DNA of 64,000 bases from Sulfuritalea sp. (GTDB taxonomy: Bacteria; Pseudomonadota; Gammaproteobacteria; Burkholderiales; Rhodocyclaceae): the NCBI GenBank assembly GCA_016710465.1, contig JADJVS010000002.1:124001-188000 (forward strand). Direction: 5' to 3'. The position numbers and the translations under genes are program-made. The notes beneath the pieces are model-generated. The model saw only the letters and a program-made list of their open reading frames with translations, made no database searches and had not been told where the DNA came from. Positions 1 to 8,751 of the stretch are shown here, piece by piece (positions within the stretch are counted from its first letter, which is position 1; the number at the start of each line of letters is the position of its first letter).

Positions 1-43
1 AAATGAGACACTTGGGGGATCGAACTTCCGCGACGGGCATCCC

Positions 44-877
44 ATGGCAAGCAATTCCGAAATCATCAGCATGGCGCTGTTCTGCGACTTCGAGAATATT
101 GCGCTCGGCGTGCGCGACGCCAAGCATGCGCAATTCGACATCAACAAGGTGCTGGAACGCCTGCTGTTGAAAGGCAGCATCGTGGTCAAGAAAGCCTATT
201 GCGACTGGGCGCGTTACAAGGAGTTCAAGGGCCCGATGCACGAGGCGGCCTTCGAGTTGATCGAAATACCCCATGTGCGCCAGTCGGGCAAGAACTCGGC
301 CGACATCCGCATGGTGGTCGACGCCCTCGACCTTTGCTATACCAAGTCGCACGTCGATACCTTCGTCATCATCAGCGGCGATTCCGATTTTTCTCCGCTG
401 GTGTCCAAACTGCGCGAGAACGACAAGCGGGTGATCGGCGTCGGTGTCAAGGCGGCGACGTCCGACCTGCTGGCCGCCAATTGCGATGAGTTCATTTTCT
501 ACGACGACCTGGTGCGCGAGCTGCCGGGCAAGAAGCCGCGCGCGCAGCGCAAGCCGGCTGCCAAGGCCACCGGCTCGGTCAAAACCGCCGAGTCGAAGGC
601 AGAGGAAAAGCCCGAGGAATTGAAGCGCCAGCAAGCCTTCGACCTCGTCGTCGAAACCATCGAGGCACTGATTGCCGAACGCGGCGAGGACGAGAAGATC
701 TGGGGCTCGATGGTCAAGCAGACGCTGAAGCGGCGCAAGCCAGGCTTCAGCGAGTCCTACTACGGGTACCGATCCTTTGGTGAACTCCTGGAAGACGCCA
801 TGAAGCATCGCCTGCTGGTGCTGGAGCGTGACGAGAAATCCGGTCAGCACATCATTCGGCTGGCCGCCGACGACTGA
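44..877 (+). CDS. NYN-domain (LabA/DUF88) protein with C-terminal OST-HTH-like domain
   Basis: This 277-residue protein has the PIN-like NYN fold signature of predicted ribonucleases. Acidic motifs are visible at Asp15-Phe-Glu-Asn, at SADIRMVVDAL (about residues 85-95) and at SGDSDFSPL (111-119). A charged Ala/Lys linker (about 160-200) leads to a C-terminal segment with GYRSFGELLEDA, typical of OST-HTH/LOTUS RNA-binding domains. It is therefore probably an RNA-directed protein, but no substrate can be named. No strong ribosome binding site precedes the ATG; Met10 is an alternative start. The downstream methyltransferase follows after 8 bases and may be co-transcribed. Confidence 0.85.
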   Translation: MASNSEIISMALFCDFENIALGVRDAKHAQFDINKVLERLLLKGSIVVKKAYCDWARYKEFKGPMHEAAFELIEIPHVRQSGKNSADIRMVVDALDLCYTKSHVDTFVIISGDSDFSPLVSKLRENDKRVIGVGVKAATSDLLAANCDEFIFYDDLVRELPGKKPRAQRKPAAKATGSVKTAESKAEEKPEELKRQQAFDLVVETIEALIAERGEDEKIWGSMVKQTLKRRKPGFSESYYGYRSFGELLEDAMKHRLLVLERDEKSGQHIIRLAADD

Positions 878-885
878 GCCTGGCC

Positions 886-1707
886 GTGAGTGGTATCCCC
901 GAGATCCGTCCGGGTCAGTCATCCGAACTGCTGAAGGAGCTGCACATCCTGACGCGTGACGGCCGCCTCAACCAGGACAGCCGGCGCAAGCTGAAGCAGG
1001 TGAACCACCTGTGCCAATTCATCGCGCCGCTGCTGCAGGAAGTGCTCGGCGCGCGCGGCGAATTGAACCTGGTTGACCACGGTGCCGGCAAGTCCTACCT
1101 CGGCTTCATCCTCTATGACCTGTATCTCAAATCGGGCAAGGTCGGCCGTGTCTTCGGTATCGAAGCGCGCGCCGAGCTGGTTGCCAGATCAAGCGAACTG
1201 GCGCTGCGGCTCGGCTTCGAGCGCATGTCCTTCCTGAATCTGACGGTCGCCCAGGCGATCGAATCGCCGGATCTGCCGACGCAGGTCGATGTGGTTACCG
1301 CGCTGCATGCCTGCGACACAGCCACGGACGACGCGATCCGCTTTGCGCTGCAGCGCCAGGCCCGCTTCATCGTGCTGGCGCCGTGCTGCCAGGCCGAAGT
1401 GGCGACGGTGATGCGCAAGCACAAGAACAGTTCGCTATCCGCCTCGGCCCTGGCCGAACTTTGGCGGCATCCGCTGCACACCCGCGAATTCGGCAGCCTG
1501 GTCACGAACGTTCTGCGCTGCCTGCTGCTGGAAGCCCACGGCTATCGTCTGAATGTAACGGAACTGGTGGGCTGGGAGCACTCGATGAAAAATGAACTCA
1601 TCATCGCTCGCCGCGAGGACGCGCCGCGTGGCAATGCCCGGGAACGCGCGATGCAGTTGCTGCGCGATCTGTGCTTGCTTGACCTGGAAGCGCGTTTCAT
1701 TTACTGA
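886..1707 (+). CDS. Class I SAM-dependent methyltransferase (Methyltransf_32/METTL25-like)
   Basis: A 273-residue protein with a GTG start, 8 bases after the previous stop. A glycine-containing SAM-binding segment (VDHGAGKSYLGF, about residues 65-76) is followed by the HACDTATDDAI and LAPCCQ motifs that mark the METTL25/RRNAD1-like methyltransferase group. The substrate is unknown. Its pairing with a putative RNA-binding NYN protein makes an RNA substrate conceivable, but that is inference. The length is normal for a single-domain enzyme and no membrane segment or signal peptide is visible. Confidence 0.75.
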   Translation: MSGIPEIRPGQSSELLKELHILTRDGRLNQDSRRKLKQVNHLCQFIAPLLQEVLGARGELNLVDHGAGKSYLGFILYDLYLKSGKVGRVFGIEARAELVARSSELALRLGFERMSFLNLTVAQAIESPDLPTQVDVVTALHACDTATDDAIRFALQRQARFIVLAPCCQAEVATVMRKHKNSSLSASALAELWRHPLHTREFGSLVTNVLRCLLLEAHGYRLNVTELVGWEHSMKNELIIARREDAPRGNARERAMQLLRDLCLLDLEARFIY

Positions 1708-1736
1708 CCAAAACCTAGCTCACGATGGGAGTCAAG

Positions 1737-2648
1737 ATGCGACTGGATCCGCGCCGATTGCTCGAACTGCTCGCCGTGGCGCGGCATGGCTCACTGAGCG
1801 GTGCCGCCGAGTCGATCGGCGTATCGCAGCCTGCCTTGTCGCAGAGCATTGCCGTACTGGAGCATGGCCTGGGCGTGCGCGTCCTGGATCGTGATCGCCA
1901 CGGCGCCAGGCTTACCGAATTTGGCAAGACACTGGTATTTCATGCCCAGGCGCTGGAGTCCTTGCTCGATCGCGCCAAAGTGGATACCCGCCTGCGTTCC
2001 CTCGGTGTTGAGGGCTTGCTGGCGCTTGGAATCACGCCGATCACCGCCGTAGGGTTGGTGCCGATTGCGCTGGAGTCGCTGCTGCGCGATACCCCGAATG
2101 TTTCGGTGTCGGTGGTCGAGGATCTGGACGACAGAATTCTGTCAATGCTGAGAGCCCGGGAGCTTGACCTGGTTATCAGCCGCCTTGGTGTTGGACCCGA
2201 TTACCCCGATGTCAAAACCGAACCCTTGCTGCTCGCCGACTGGTCGCTCATTCTTCGGTCTGAACATCCTCTGGCGAGTTTGTCCTCGGTGTCGCTCAAG
2301 GATCTGGATGGCGTGAAGTGGGTACTTCCCGCCGGCGGCAGCGCATTTCGGCGGCAATTGGAAAACATGTTCGCGACGGCCGGCATCGGCTGGCCGACTA
2401 GGGCGATCAATACCAATTCAATACTGGCGATCAAGGCAATTGTCATGAGCTCGGACTGCGTGACCATCATGTCGCCACGACTGGTGGAAGTCGAGCGGGA
2501 AATTGGACGCATCAGCACGATTGCGTTGACCGATGTCGGTCCGCTGCGTCCCGTCGGCCTGATGTGGCGGGCGAATGACGAACTGTCGCCAATTGCCGCG
2601 CGTTTTGCCGATGTCCTGCGCCGTGTGGCGCGGGGAAGTGCAGCCTAG
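1737..2648 (+). CDS. LysR-family transcriptional regulator
   Basis: The N-terminal winged helix-turn-helix (GSLSGAAESIGVSQPALSQ) is classic LysR, followed by a periplasmic-binding-protein-like effector domain; total about 303 residues. I chose the ATG at 1737 over 1725 because GGGAG lies 5 bases upstream of it. It runs convergently towards the 3' end of the large minus-strand catabolic operon, 19 bases from the GST gene, so it is a plausible but unproven regulator of that operon. The effector is not predictable from sequence. Confidence 0.88.
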   Translation: MRLDPRRLLELLAVARHGSLSGAAESIGVSQPALSQSIAVLEHGLGVRVLDRDRHGARLTEFGKTLVFHAQALESLLDRAKVDTRLRSLGVEGLLALGITPITAVGLVPIALESLLRDTPNVSVSVVEDLDDRILSMLRARELDLVISRLGVGPDYPDVKTEPLLLADWSLILRSEHPLASLSSVSLKDLDGVKWVLPAGGSAFRRQLENMFATAGIGWPTRAINTNSILAIKAIVMSSDCVTIMSPRLVEVEREIGRISTIALTDVGPLRPVGLMWRANDELSPIAARFADVLRRVARGSAA

Positions 2649-2667
2649 GTGCCATCCGCGACGCGCG

Positions 2668-3297
2668 CTAGGAATTTTTCTCGCGCTGTATAGCCCGGCA
2701 TGCAGCGGGGCGAGCCATGGTTTGCTGGTAGTGCCGGACCAGTTCGGGATAGCTTGCCGGGTCGATACCCGATTCGGGGCAGCGGCCCCATACCCATGCA
2801 AGGTAGGTATCTGCAATCGACCATTGCCGACCGAGCAGCCAGTTCTGGTGGGTAAGGCGTTCTTCAGCAATGCCTAGTTGAACAATCATCTCGTTCCGTG
2901 CCAACTCGCGCACTCGATCGGCGGTTCCGGGATGATCGCAGAATTTTTGCGGCAGGCGCAGACGGGTTACCAGCGGGTGCAGGCCGGAGGCGCACCAGGC
3001 AAGTGTCGCCAACGCTGTCGCCTCGACAAGCGGGTCGCCGATCGGAAGCAGTGCGGCCTTTGGATACAACTTGGCGAGGTAATCCAGAATCGCGATCGTT
3101 TCAGTAAGCATGTGATCGCCGACCCTCAGGGCAGGCACCTTGCCTTTTGGATTCAGCTTGCGATACGCGTCGGTCAGTTGTTCACCGTTGGCGAGAATGA
3201 CCGGCATCGCCGCGTAAGCGATGCCGGTCTCCTCCAATGCGATCATGCTGACTCGTGAGCATGAACCGGGGGAGAAATACAGCGTAAGCGATGGCAT
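2668..3297 (-). CDS. Glutathione S-transferase family protein
   Basis: A 209-residue soluble GST with a thioredoxin-like N-terminal half (LTLYFSPGSCSRVSM, with the NPKGKVPAL cis-proline loop and TETIAILDYL) and an all-helical C-terminal half (WLLGRQWSIADTYLAWVWGR). The SPGSCSR motif resembles beta-class bacterial GSTs that use Cys or Ser. It is the last gene of the minus-strand operon after the TRAP permease, so it may act on a catabolic intermediate by isomerisation or conjugation; that is inference. The Met at 3297 is preferred over an upstream Met that would overlap the permease gene. Confidence 0.85.
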   Translation of the reverse strand: MPSLTLYFSPGSCSRVSMIALEETGIAYAAMPVILANGEQLTDAYRKLNPKGKVPALRVGDHMLTETIAILDYLAKLYPKAALLPIGDPLVEATALATLAWCASGLHPLVTRLRLPQKFCDHPGTADRVRELARNEMIVQLGIAEERLTHQNWLLGRQWSIADTYLAWVWGRCPESGIDPASYPELVRHYQQTMARPAACRAIQREKNS

Positions 3298-3331
3298 GGC
3301 GCCTTGGTTGACAGGAACCCGGATATCCCGC

Positions 3332-4645
3332 CTAGGTTCCATACAGCAGACGCGGCAAGTACAGGGCGATGTCCGGAAAAGCCAGCAGAAGAATGATCAG
3401 GACCAGGGGCGAAACGAGAAAGGGCAGCGTTCCCTTGTAGATGGAGAGAATGGGAATATCCGGTACCTGAGCCTGGATGACGAAGAGATTCATGCCCACT
3501 GGCGGGTGGATCAGCCCCATTTCAACGACGACAACCACCAGTACGCCGAACCAGACTGGATCGTATCCACTCGCGACCACCACGGGCAGGAACACCGGCA
3601 CCGTGATCAGGACCAGACCGATGCCTTCCAGAAAGCAGCCCAGCACGATGTAGGTGACGATCAATGTGATCATGAGCGCGAGCGGCGACATGCCAACCGA
3701 CTTGATCCAGCCGATGAGGGCCTCCGGCAATTGCGCCTGGACCACGAAATAAGAAAAAATCATCGCGCAGATGATGATCATGAACAGCATGCAGGTGGTT
3801 TTCACCGTCTCGGTAAAGCATTTCACCAGCACGGGGAGTGTGAGCTTGCCCTGAACGGCACCTATCAACAGGGCCATGAAGGCGCCTACGGCAGCAGCTT
3901 CGGTCGGACTGAAGAGACCGGCATAGATCCCGCCCACCGAGACCGTGAACAGCAGGACGAACTCCCACATGCCCATCAGGTTGCGCATCCGCTTTGGCCA
4001 GGTTTCCGATTCACCGCGCGGAGCCCACGCCGGGAAGATCTTTACCATTACTGCTGCCGCTGCGATGTAGAGAGCAGTGAGCACCAGTCCGGGCAGCAAC
4101 CCGGCAGCAAACAGCCGTGGCACGGACTGTTGCGCGATTACGGCATAGATCACGAAGATCAGGGATGGTGGGATCAGGATGCCCAGCGTGCCACCCGCGG
4201 CGACCGAGCCGGTCGAGAGCCGGTCGTCGTAATTGTTCCGGCGCATTTCAGGAACGCAAATTCGCGTCATCGTTGCCGCAGATGCCACAGAGGAACCGCA
4301 AACCGCGCCGAATGCGGCATTGGCGCCGATCGTTGCATAGGCCAAAGACCCGCGCAGGGTACCGAACATTGACTTGGTACCGGCAAACAGGCGCGAGGAC
4401 ATACCGGAAGCCGAAGCTAGTTCGCCCATCAACACGAACAACGGCACCACAGAAAGGGCGTAGCCCGACGCGATGTCGAAGGGGGCGGCACCTATGACCT
4501 TGGTAGCCCTGGCCCAGCCCTCCAGTGCTGCGTAACCGAGGAAGCCGACGGTGCCCAGGCAAATCGCTACCGGGACACGGAGGAAAATCATGGCCAGCAA
4601 CGCCAGCATGCCAATGGCACCAATCATCTGCACGGACAGGGTCAC
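3332..4645 (-). CDS. dctM: TRAP transporter large permease (DctM family)
   Basis: A 437-residue polytopic membrane protein of the TRAP-T DctM family. It has about 12 hydrophobic segments, the conserved GSSVASAATM region, LGILIPPSLIF, and LFSPTEAAAVG near the middle. It forms the ion-driven translocation channel for a dicarboxylate-like solute delivered by the periplasmic receptor. The GTG start overlaps the stop of the small permease by 4 bases, showing translational coupling. It is part of the minus-strand catabolic operon. Confidence 0.93.
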   Translation of the reverse strand: MTLSVQMIGAIGMLALLAMIFLRVPVAICLGTVGFLGYAALEGWARATKVIGAAPFDIASGYALSVVPLFVLMGELASASGMSSRLFAGTKSMFGTLRGSLAYATIGANAAFGAVCGSSVASAATMTRICVPEMRRNNYDDRLSTGSVAAGGTLGILIPPSLIFVIYAVIAQQSVPRLFAAGLLPGLVLTALYIAAAAVMVKIFPAWAPRGESETWPKRMRNLMGMWEFVLLFTVSVGGIYAGLFSPTEAAAVGAFMALLIGAVQGKLTLPVLVKCFTETVKTTCMLFMIIICAMIFSYFVVQAQLPEALIGWIKSVGMSPLALMITLIVTYIVLGCFLEGIGLVLITVPVFLPVVVASGYDPVWFGVLVVVVVEMGLIHPPVGMNLFVIQAQVPDIPILSIYKGTLPFLVSPLVLIILLLAFPDIALYLPRLLYGT

Positions 4646-5133
4646 TTGGTGTCCTCCGTGTCAGGGGTGTTCTTTTCGAACAGGCTCACGATAACCATCA
4701 GCGAGGAAACGGCGATACCGAAGATCATCGGAATCCACAATGCGTAGAGCGGCAACCCAAGTTCCTGTTTGCGCTCGCCGAACTTGTACGCGTCATGCGC
4801 CGGTTCCACCATCTGCCAGGCCAGGAATGCCAGGAAAACAAGCGAAAACAGTTTGCCAAGGGTCTTCAAGCGGGCAAGTGTTCTTGGCGACGCGACAAGG
4901 TCAATCACATCCACGGCGATATGGCCACCCGCGAGGAATGTCGCCGGAAAGCCAAGGAATACTGATAGCACAAGCGTGGTTTCGACAAGATCGAACACGC
5001 CGACTATCGGCCGCTTGAAGGCATTGGCCATGAATACATCGACTACCGTGGCGCCCATCATCAATACCAGGGCGACTGCGGACAATGCGGTGCAGGCCCG
5101 CACTATCTTCTCGCTGAGATTGCGAACTGCCAT
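4642..5133 (-). CDS. dctQ: TRAP transporter small permease (DctQ family)
   Basis: A 163-residue protein with four hydrophobic segments and the GxPxxxxLWIPM-type ending (LGLPLYALWIPMIFG) of DctQ subunits, which partner DctM in the inner membrane. The Met at 5133 is chosen because AAGG lies just upstream on the minus strand; a longer in-frame start exists at 5172. It overlaps the large permease by 4 bases and lies 59 bases after the receptor gene. Confidence 0.9.
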   Translation of the reverse strand: MAVRNLSEKIVRACTALSAVALVLMMGATVVDVFMANAFKRPIVGVFDLVETTLVLSVFLGFPATFLAGGHIAVDVIDLVASPRTLARLKTLGKLFSLVFLAFLAWQMVEPAHDAYKFGERKQELGLPLYALWIPMIFGIAVSSLMVIVSLFEKNTPDTEDTK

Positions 5134-5192
5134 TTCGACCTTGCTCCGAAGAATTGCCCCGTCGCACGTCACGCAACGGGGCGGGTAGGTCC

Positions 5193-6209
5193 TTAGCGGG
5201 TGCCGCCCTTTACCAGGGCATCATAGAACTGGCGCGCAGGTTGGCCCTTGGCTTCGAGCTTGCTGATCGTTGTGTCGATGATCGGTTTGACCACGTTGGT
5301 CATGTCGCGACGCATGGCCTCACTGAAGGTGACGACCTGGACACCTTTGCTTTCGAGGTGCTTGCGTCCTTCCACTTCCGCGTCGTCGAGCTCCTTGCCG
5401 ATACGTTCGGCATTCGCTGCGCCGGTCGTCTGGTCGATCAGCGCGCGCAGATCTGCCGGCAGCTTTTCGTAACTGGCCGGGTTCATCACCCAGAAGAAGC
5501 TGGCGGCATTGATACCCGGTTCGTAGGAAAACTTGGCCACCGTGCTCACCTGGAAGCTCTGGGCGCCCTCGTGGGGGAACATGGCGCCATCAACCGTGCC
5601 CTTGCTCATGGCATCGACAACTTCACCGGGAGGAACCGCGACCGGGGTTGCGCCAAAGGCCTTGATCGATTCGGCAAACAGCTCCCCGGCATAGCGAATT
5701 CGCAGTCCCTTGAAGTCGGCCAGGGTATTGAGCCTGGCCTTGGTCATGTGAAACTTGAGCGGCGGTGTCAGGATGATCTGCAGCAGTTTGACTCCCGCAT
5801 ACTCCTGGCCGACATATTTCGGAGCAAGTTCGGTCATGAGCTTTGAGGAGCGCGAGCTTTCCGTCACCACGAAAGGCAGGTTCGAGACTTCAGTCATCGG
5901 AAAACGGCCGGGCGATGCTCCGGAAAGACCTACGCCGATATCTGCCACGCCCGTGCGCACGAGGTCGAACTGGCGTGGAGTGGGGCCCATTTGGCCAGAG
6001 GGAAACACTTTGATCGTGAGGCGCCCGTTGGACTTCTTGGCAAGGTCGTCGCCCCAGCGAGTCAGTTCCTTGTGAAAGGCATGGTTCGGGGGCAGGAAAT
6101 GAGTCGCCTTGAGCTCAAAATTCTGTGCCTGTACGGAGGTACTTGCGAACAGGGTCAGGCTTCCAATCACGAGCGCGGCACTGGAGCAGATGGCGTAAGT
6201 GCTTTTCAT
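5193..6209 (-). CDS. dctP: TRAP transporter periplasmic substrate-binding protein (DctP family)
   Basis: A 338-residue secreted receptor with a signal peptide (about residues 1-28, ending VQAQ). The DctP hallmark GLRIRYAGELF contains the arginine that usually pairs with the ligand carboxylate, and GTVDGAMFPHE follows. It should bind an organic acid in the periplasm and hand it to DctQM. Its start overlaps the stop of the upstream crotonase gene by 4 bases (ATGA), so uptake and catabolism are translated together. AGGAGG lies upstream. The ligand is unknown. Confidence 0.92.
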   Translation of the reverse strand: MKSTYAICSSAALVIGSLTLFASTSVQAQNFELKATHFLPPNHAFHKELTRWGDDLAKKSNGRLTIKVFPSGQMGPTPRQFDLVRTGVADIGVGLSGASPGRFPMTEVSNLPFVVTESSRSSKLMTELAPKYVGQEYAGVKLLQIILTPPLKFHMTKARLNTLADFKGLRIRYAGELFAESIKAFGATPVAVPPGEVVDAMSKGTVDGAMFPHEGAQSFQVSTVAKFSYEPGINAASFFWVMNPASYEKLPADLRALIDQTTGAANAERIGKELDDAEVEGRKHLESKGVQVVTFSEAMRRDMTNVVKPIIDTTISKLEAKGQPARQFYDALVKGGTR

Positions 6210-7018
6210 GGTGTTGTGTCCTCCTTGCGGTTTGGTAATGGGTGGTTGGCGGAATCCCTGGTTGGCCTTTTCGCCAGAAACGTGCGGATCCTTGCCGTCT
6301 TTTCCTCGGTACTGAACATGAGTTGAAATGCCTTGCGTTCCTGGCGCAAGCCGGCATCGAGCGAGCCATTCATGCTTTCCAACACCAGTTCCTTGATCTG
6401 TCGTATCGCCAACGGCGGCATTCCGGCGATTTCATTCGCCAGTTTCAGTGCCTCGGGCAGCACCTGATCGTCGTCGACGATGTGACTGACGAGGCCCATG
6501 GCATGGGCCTCAGGGGCGCCCAGGTTCGCGCCGGTGAGCAACAGTTTCATTGCTGCGAACTTGCCTATCGCGCGCGTGAGGCGCTGGGTCGCGCCGCCGC
6601 CGGGTATCAGGCCGACGCGGACTTCCGGTTGGCCGAAGATCGCCGACTTGCCGGCGATGATGATGTCCGCGTGCATTGCCAGTTCGCAACCGCCGCCCAG
6701 AGCGTAGCCGTTAACCGCGGCGATCACCGGCTTCGGGCACTCCGAGATGGCACCCCATAAAAGATGCATGTTGCGCGAGATTATTTCGACTGGCGTGGCG
6801 TCGACATATTCATTTAGATCGGCTCCGGCACAAAAGGCCTTTTCGTTGCCCGTAAGTACAATGCATCGCACCTGCTGCCGACTGCCGAGTTCATGAAACT
6901 GCGCGGCGATTTCCCTGCGCAGCGCCAGGTTCAGGGCGTTGCGTACCGCCGGTCGGTTGATGCGCAATAGCACGACGCCATCGGCAGGCCATTCTTGCAA
7001 GAGAAGCGTATCGGTCAT
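6206..7018 (-). CDS. Enoyl-CoA hydratase/isomerase (crotonase family), canonical
   Basis: A 270-residue crotonase. The oxyanion-hole segment AFCAGADLNE and both catalytic glutamates of hydratases are present: the Glu in GGGCELAMHAD and the Glu in GQPEVRVGLIPG. It should hydrate a trans-2-enoyl-CoA in the cytoplasm. It follows a second, atypical crotonase by 6 bases and overlaps the TRAP receptor by 4 bases. Together with the SDR and HMGL-like genes this fits a beta-oxidation-like degradation of a CoA-activated acid. Confidence 0.9.
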   Translation of the reverse strand: MTDTLLLQEWPADGVVLLRINRPAVRNALNLALRREIAAQFHELGSRQQVRCIVLTGNEKAFCAGADLNEYVDATPVEIISRNMHLLWGAISECPKPVIAAVNGYALGGGCELAMHADIIIAGKSAIFGQPEVRVGLIPGGGATQRLTRAIGKFAAMKLLLTGANLGAPEAHAMGLVSHIVDDDQVLPEALKLANEIAGMPPLAIRQIKELVLESMNGSLDAGLRQERKAFQLMFSTEEKTARIRTFLAKRPTRDSANHPLPNRKEDTTP

Positions 7019-7024
7019 GGCTAT

Positions 7025-7861
7025 TCAGTGCCCGGTGAAGCTGGGGGGACGCTTTTCGAGCATGGCCGCCACTGCTTCCGCATGATCCGACGTTTGATGG
7101 GCGAGTGCCTGGTAGGTGGCGGCCATATCGAGGATGGTATCGAGCCGTTCGTGCTGGGCTTCCCGCAGCAGACGCTTCGTCCAGCGCAGCACATGTGGCG
7201 GATTGGCGGCGATCCGGCCGGCGAGATCAAGTGCCGATTCCAGAAGCTTTTCGTGGGGAACGACCTTGGACACCAGGCCGATCGCGAAACCCTGTTTGGC
7301 ATCGACAGCTTCGCCGGTGAAGGCCATTTCGGCGGCTCGCGCATATCCGACGAGACGGGGAAGCAGCCAGGATCCGCCGTCGCCGGCAACAATGCCGACA
7401 CGCACGAAACTTTCCGCGAATGATGCTCGGGTCGAGGCGATCCGCACATCGCACATGCAGGCCAGATCGCATCCGGCGCCGATCGCCGGTCCATTGACCG
7501 CTGCAATCAGGGGAACATCCAGTGCCATCAGTGCGCGTGGAATTCGCTGGATGCCATTCGTGTAGTTTTGCGCGATTTCGAGCGGGGTGCCGCCAAACAT
7601 GCCAGTCTTTTCATGCATCTCGCGAATGTTGCCCCCGGAACTGAAGGCGGATCCGGCACCGGTCAGGATTACCGCACGTACCGACAGATCCGCATTGGCA
7701 TCGGCGGCGAGAGCCTCGAAGTCGCCAAACAGATCATCGCCGTAAAGTGCATTTCGCGTTGCAGGATCGTCGAGCGTGGCGACCAGAATGTGGCCGTCAC
7801 GGGCCAGATGCAGCCTTCCGCTCTCGGACTTTCTGTCGATCGAAGGATTGGCTGTGTTCAT
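7025..7861 (-). CDS. Atypical crotonase-family protein (probable enoyl-CoA isomerase or hydrolase)
   Basis: A 278-residue crotonase that differs from its neighbour at the active site. The first catalytic Glu is replaced by Asp (GAGCDLACMCD) and the second position is Phe (AESFVRVGI). A later Asp-Gly-Gly-Ser-Trp-Leu-Leu-Pro-Arg segment resembles PaaG-type isomerases, which use an aspartate there. Hydratase activity is therefore doubtful and double-bond isomerisation or ring opening is more likely; this is inference from family knowledge. It sits between the SDR and the canonical hydratase. Confidence 0.85.
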   Translation of the reverse strand: MNTANPSIDRKSESGRLHLARDGHILVATLDDPATRNALYGDDLFGDFEALAADANADLSVRAVILTGAGSAFSSGGNIREMHEKTGMFGGTPLEIAQNYTNGIQRIPRALMALDVPLIAAVNGPAIGAGCDLACMCDVRIASTRASFAESFVRVGIVAGDGGSWLLPRLVGYARAAEMAFTGEAVDAKQGFAIGLVSKVVPHEKLLESALDLAGRIAANPPHVLRWTKRLLREAQHERLDTILDMAATYQALAHQTSDHAEAVAAMLEKRPPSFTGH

Positions 7862-7886
7862 GGCGATTTACGGGCGGTGAACCGGC

Positions 7887-8660
7887 TTACGCACCTACCA
7901 TCGCCAAGCCGCCATTGCACAGCATGAACTGGCCTGTCATGTGGCGCGACTCGTTGCCCGCAAGGAACAGGGTAGGGCCGACCATGTCTTCAGGGGTGGC
8001 GATCCGCCCCAGCGGTGTTTGGCGAAGGACTTCTTCGCGACGTCCGTTCTTCCAGTCGTGGCGGTTCTTCAATGCCTCGGTTTCCATGAAAGCCGCGCCG
8101 AGGGTATTGACCCTCACGCTTGGCGCCAGGGCACGGGCGTAGGACTTGGTGAGGCCGATCACACCGTACTTGGCAGCCGCATATTGTGGCGCACGCGGGC
8201 TACCGGCAATCACCACCTGGGAGCCAATGTTGACGATCACGCCGCCACCGGTGTCCAGCATGCGCAGGCCAACTTCATGAATCATGAACATGGTGCCCTT
8301 GATGTCCACTGCCAAGGTGTGATCGACGACCTTTTCGTCCATCTCGCGCCAGGACGTCTGGTCGAGCGCCATGTCGCCGACATTGTTAACCAGGACGTCG
8401 ACCTTGCCGAACTCCGCAAAGGCGGCCGTCGTGATGCGCTGCACATCGGCGAGGCTGGAAATGTCGCCTTGCACCACCAGTGCCTTGCGTCCCATGGCAC
8501 GAACTGCCTTGGCAACTTCTTCGGCGCCCGTCCCTGAACTGTTGTAGTGAATCACCAGGTGCGCGCCTTCCTGGGCGAAGGCATCGGCCAGCACCGCGCC
8601 AAATCCGCGTCCGGAACCGGTTACGAACACCACTTGATCCTGAAATCGTCCCTTGCTCAT
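7887..8660 (-). CDS. SDR-family oxidoreductase (3-oxoacyl-ACP reductase-like)
   Basis: A 257-residue classical short-chain dehydrogenase. It shows the TGSGRGFG cofactor loop near the N terminus, NNVG, the catalytic Ser in NIGSQ, and YAAAK with the Tyr/Lys pair. The start at 8660 follows AGGAAA on the minus strand; a longer in-frame start is less likely. It would oxidise a 3-hydroxyacyl-CoA or reduce a keto group in the operon's pathway. The substrate cannot be deduced. Confidence 0.9.
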   Translation of the reverse strand: MSKGRFQDQVVFVTGSGRGFGAVLADAFAQEGAHLVIHYNSSGTGAEEVAKAVRAMGRKALVVQGDISSLADVQRITTAAFAEFGKVDVLVNNVGDMALDQTSWREMDEKVVDHTLAVDIKGTMFMIHEVGLRMLDTGGGVIVNIGSQVVIAGSPRAPQYAAAKYGVIGLTKSYARALAPSVRVNTLGAAFMETEALKNRHDWKNGRREEVLRQTPLGRIATPEDMVGPTLFLAGNESRHMTGQFMLCNGGLAMVGA

Positions 8661-8751
8661 GTTTTTTCCTGTGTTCTGATTCGTTGGTCGGGGCACTGCG
8701 GCGGTATCACGGCAAGATTCCGCATACTGGAAATACGGTGATTTCCTTGCT

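Noticed and set aside
3221..4372. Long plus-strand frame opposite the TRAP permease
   Set aside because: Antisense shadow with Gln/His/Arg-rich nonsense composition; the minus strand has a full DctM.
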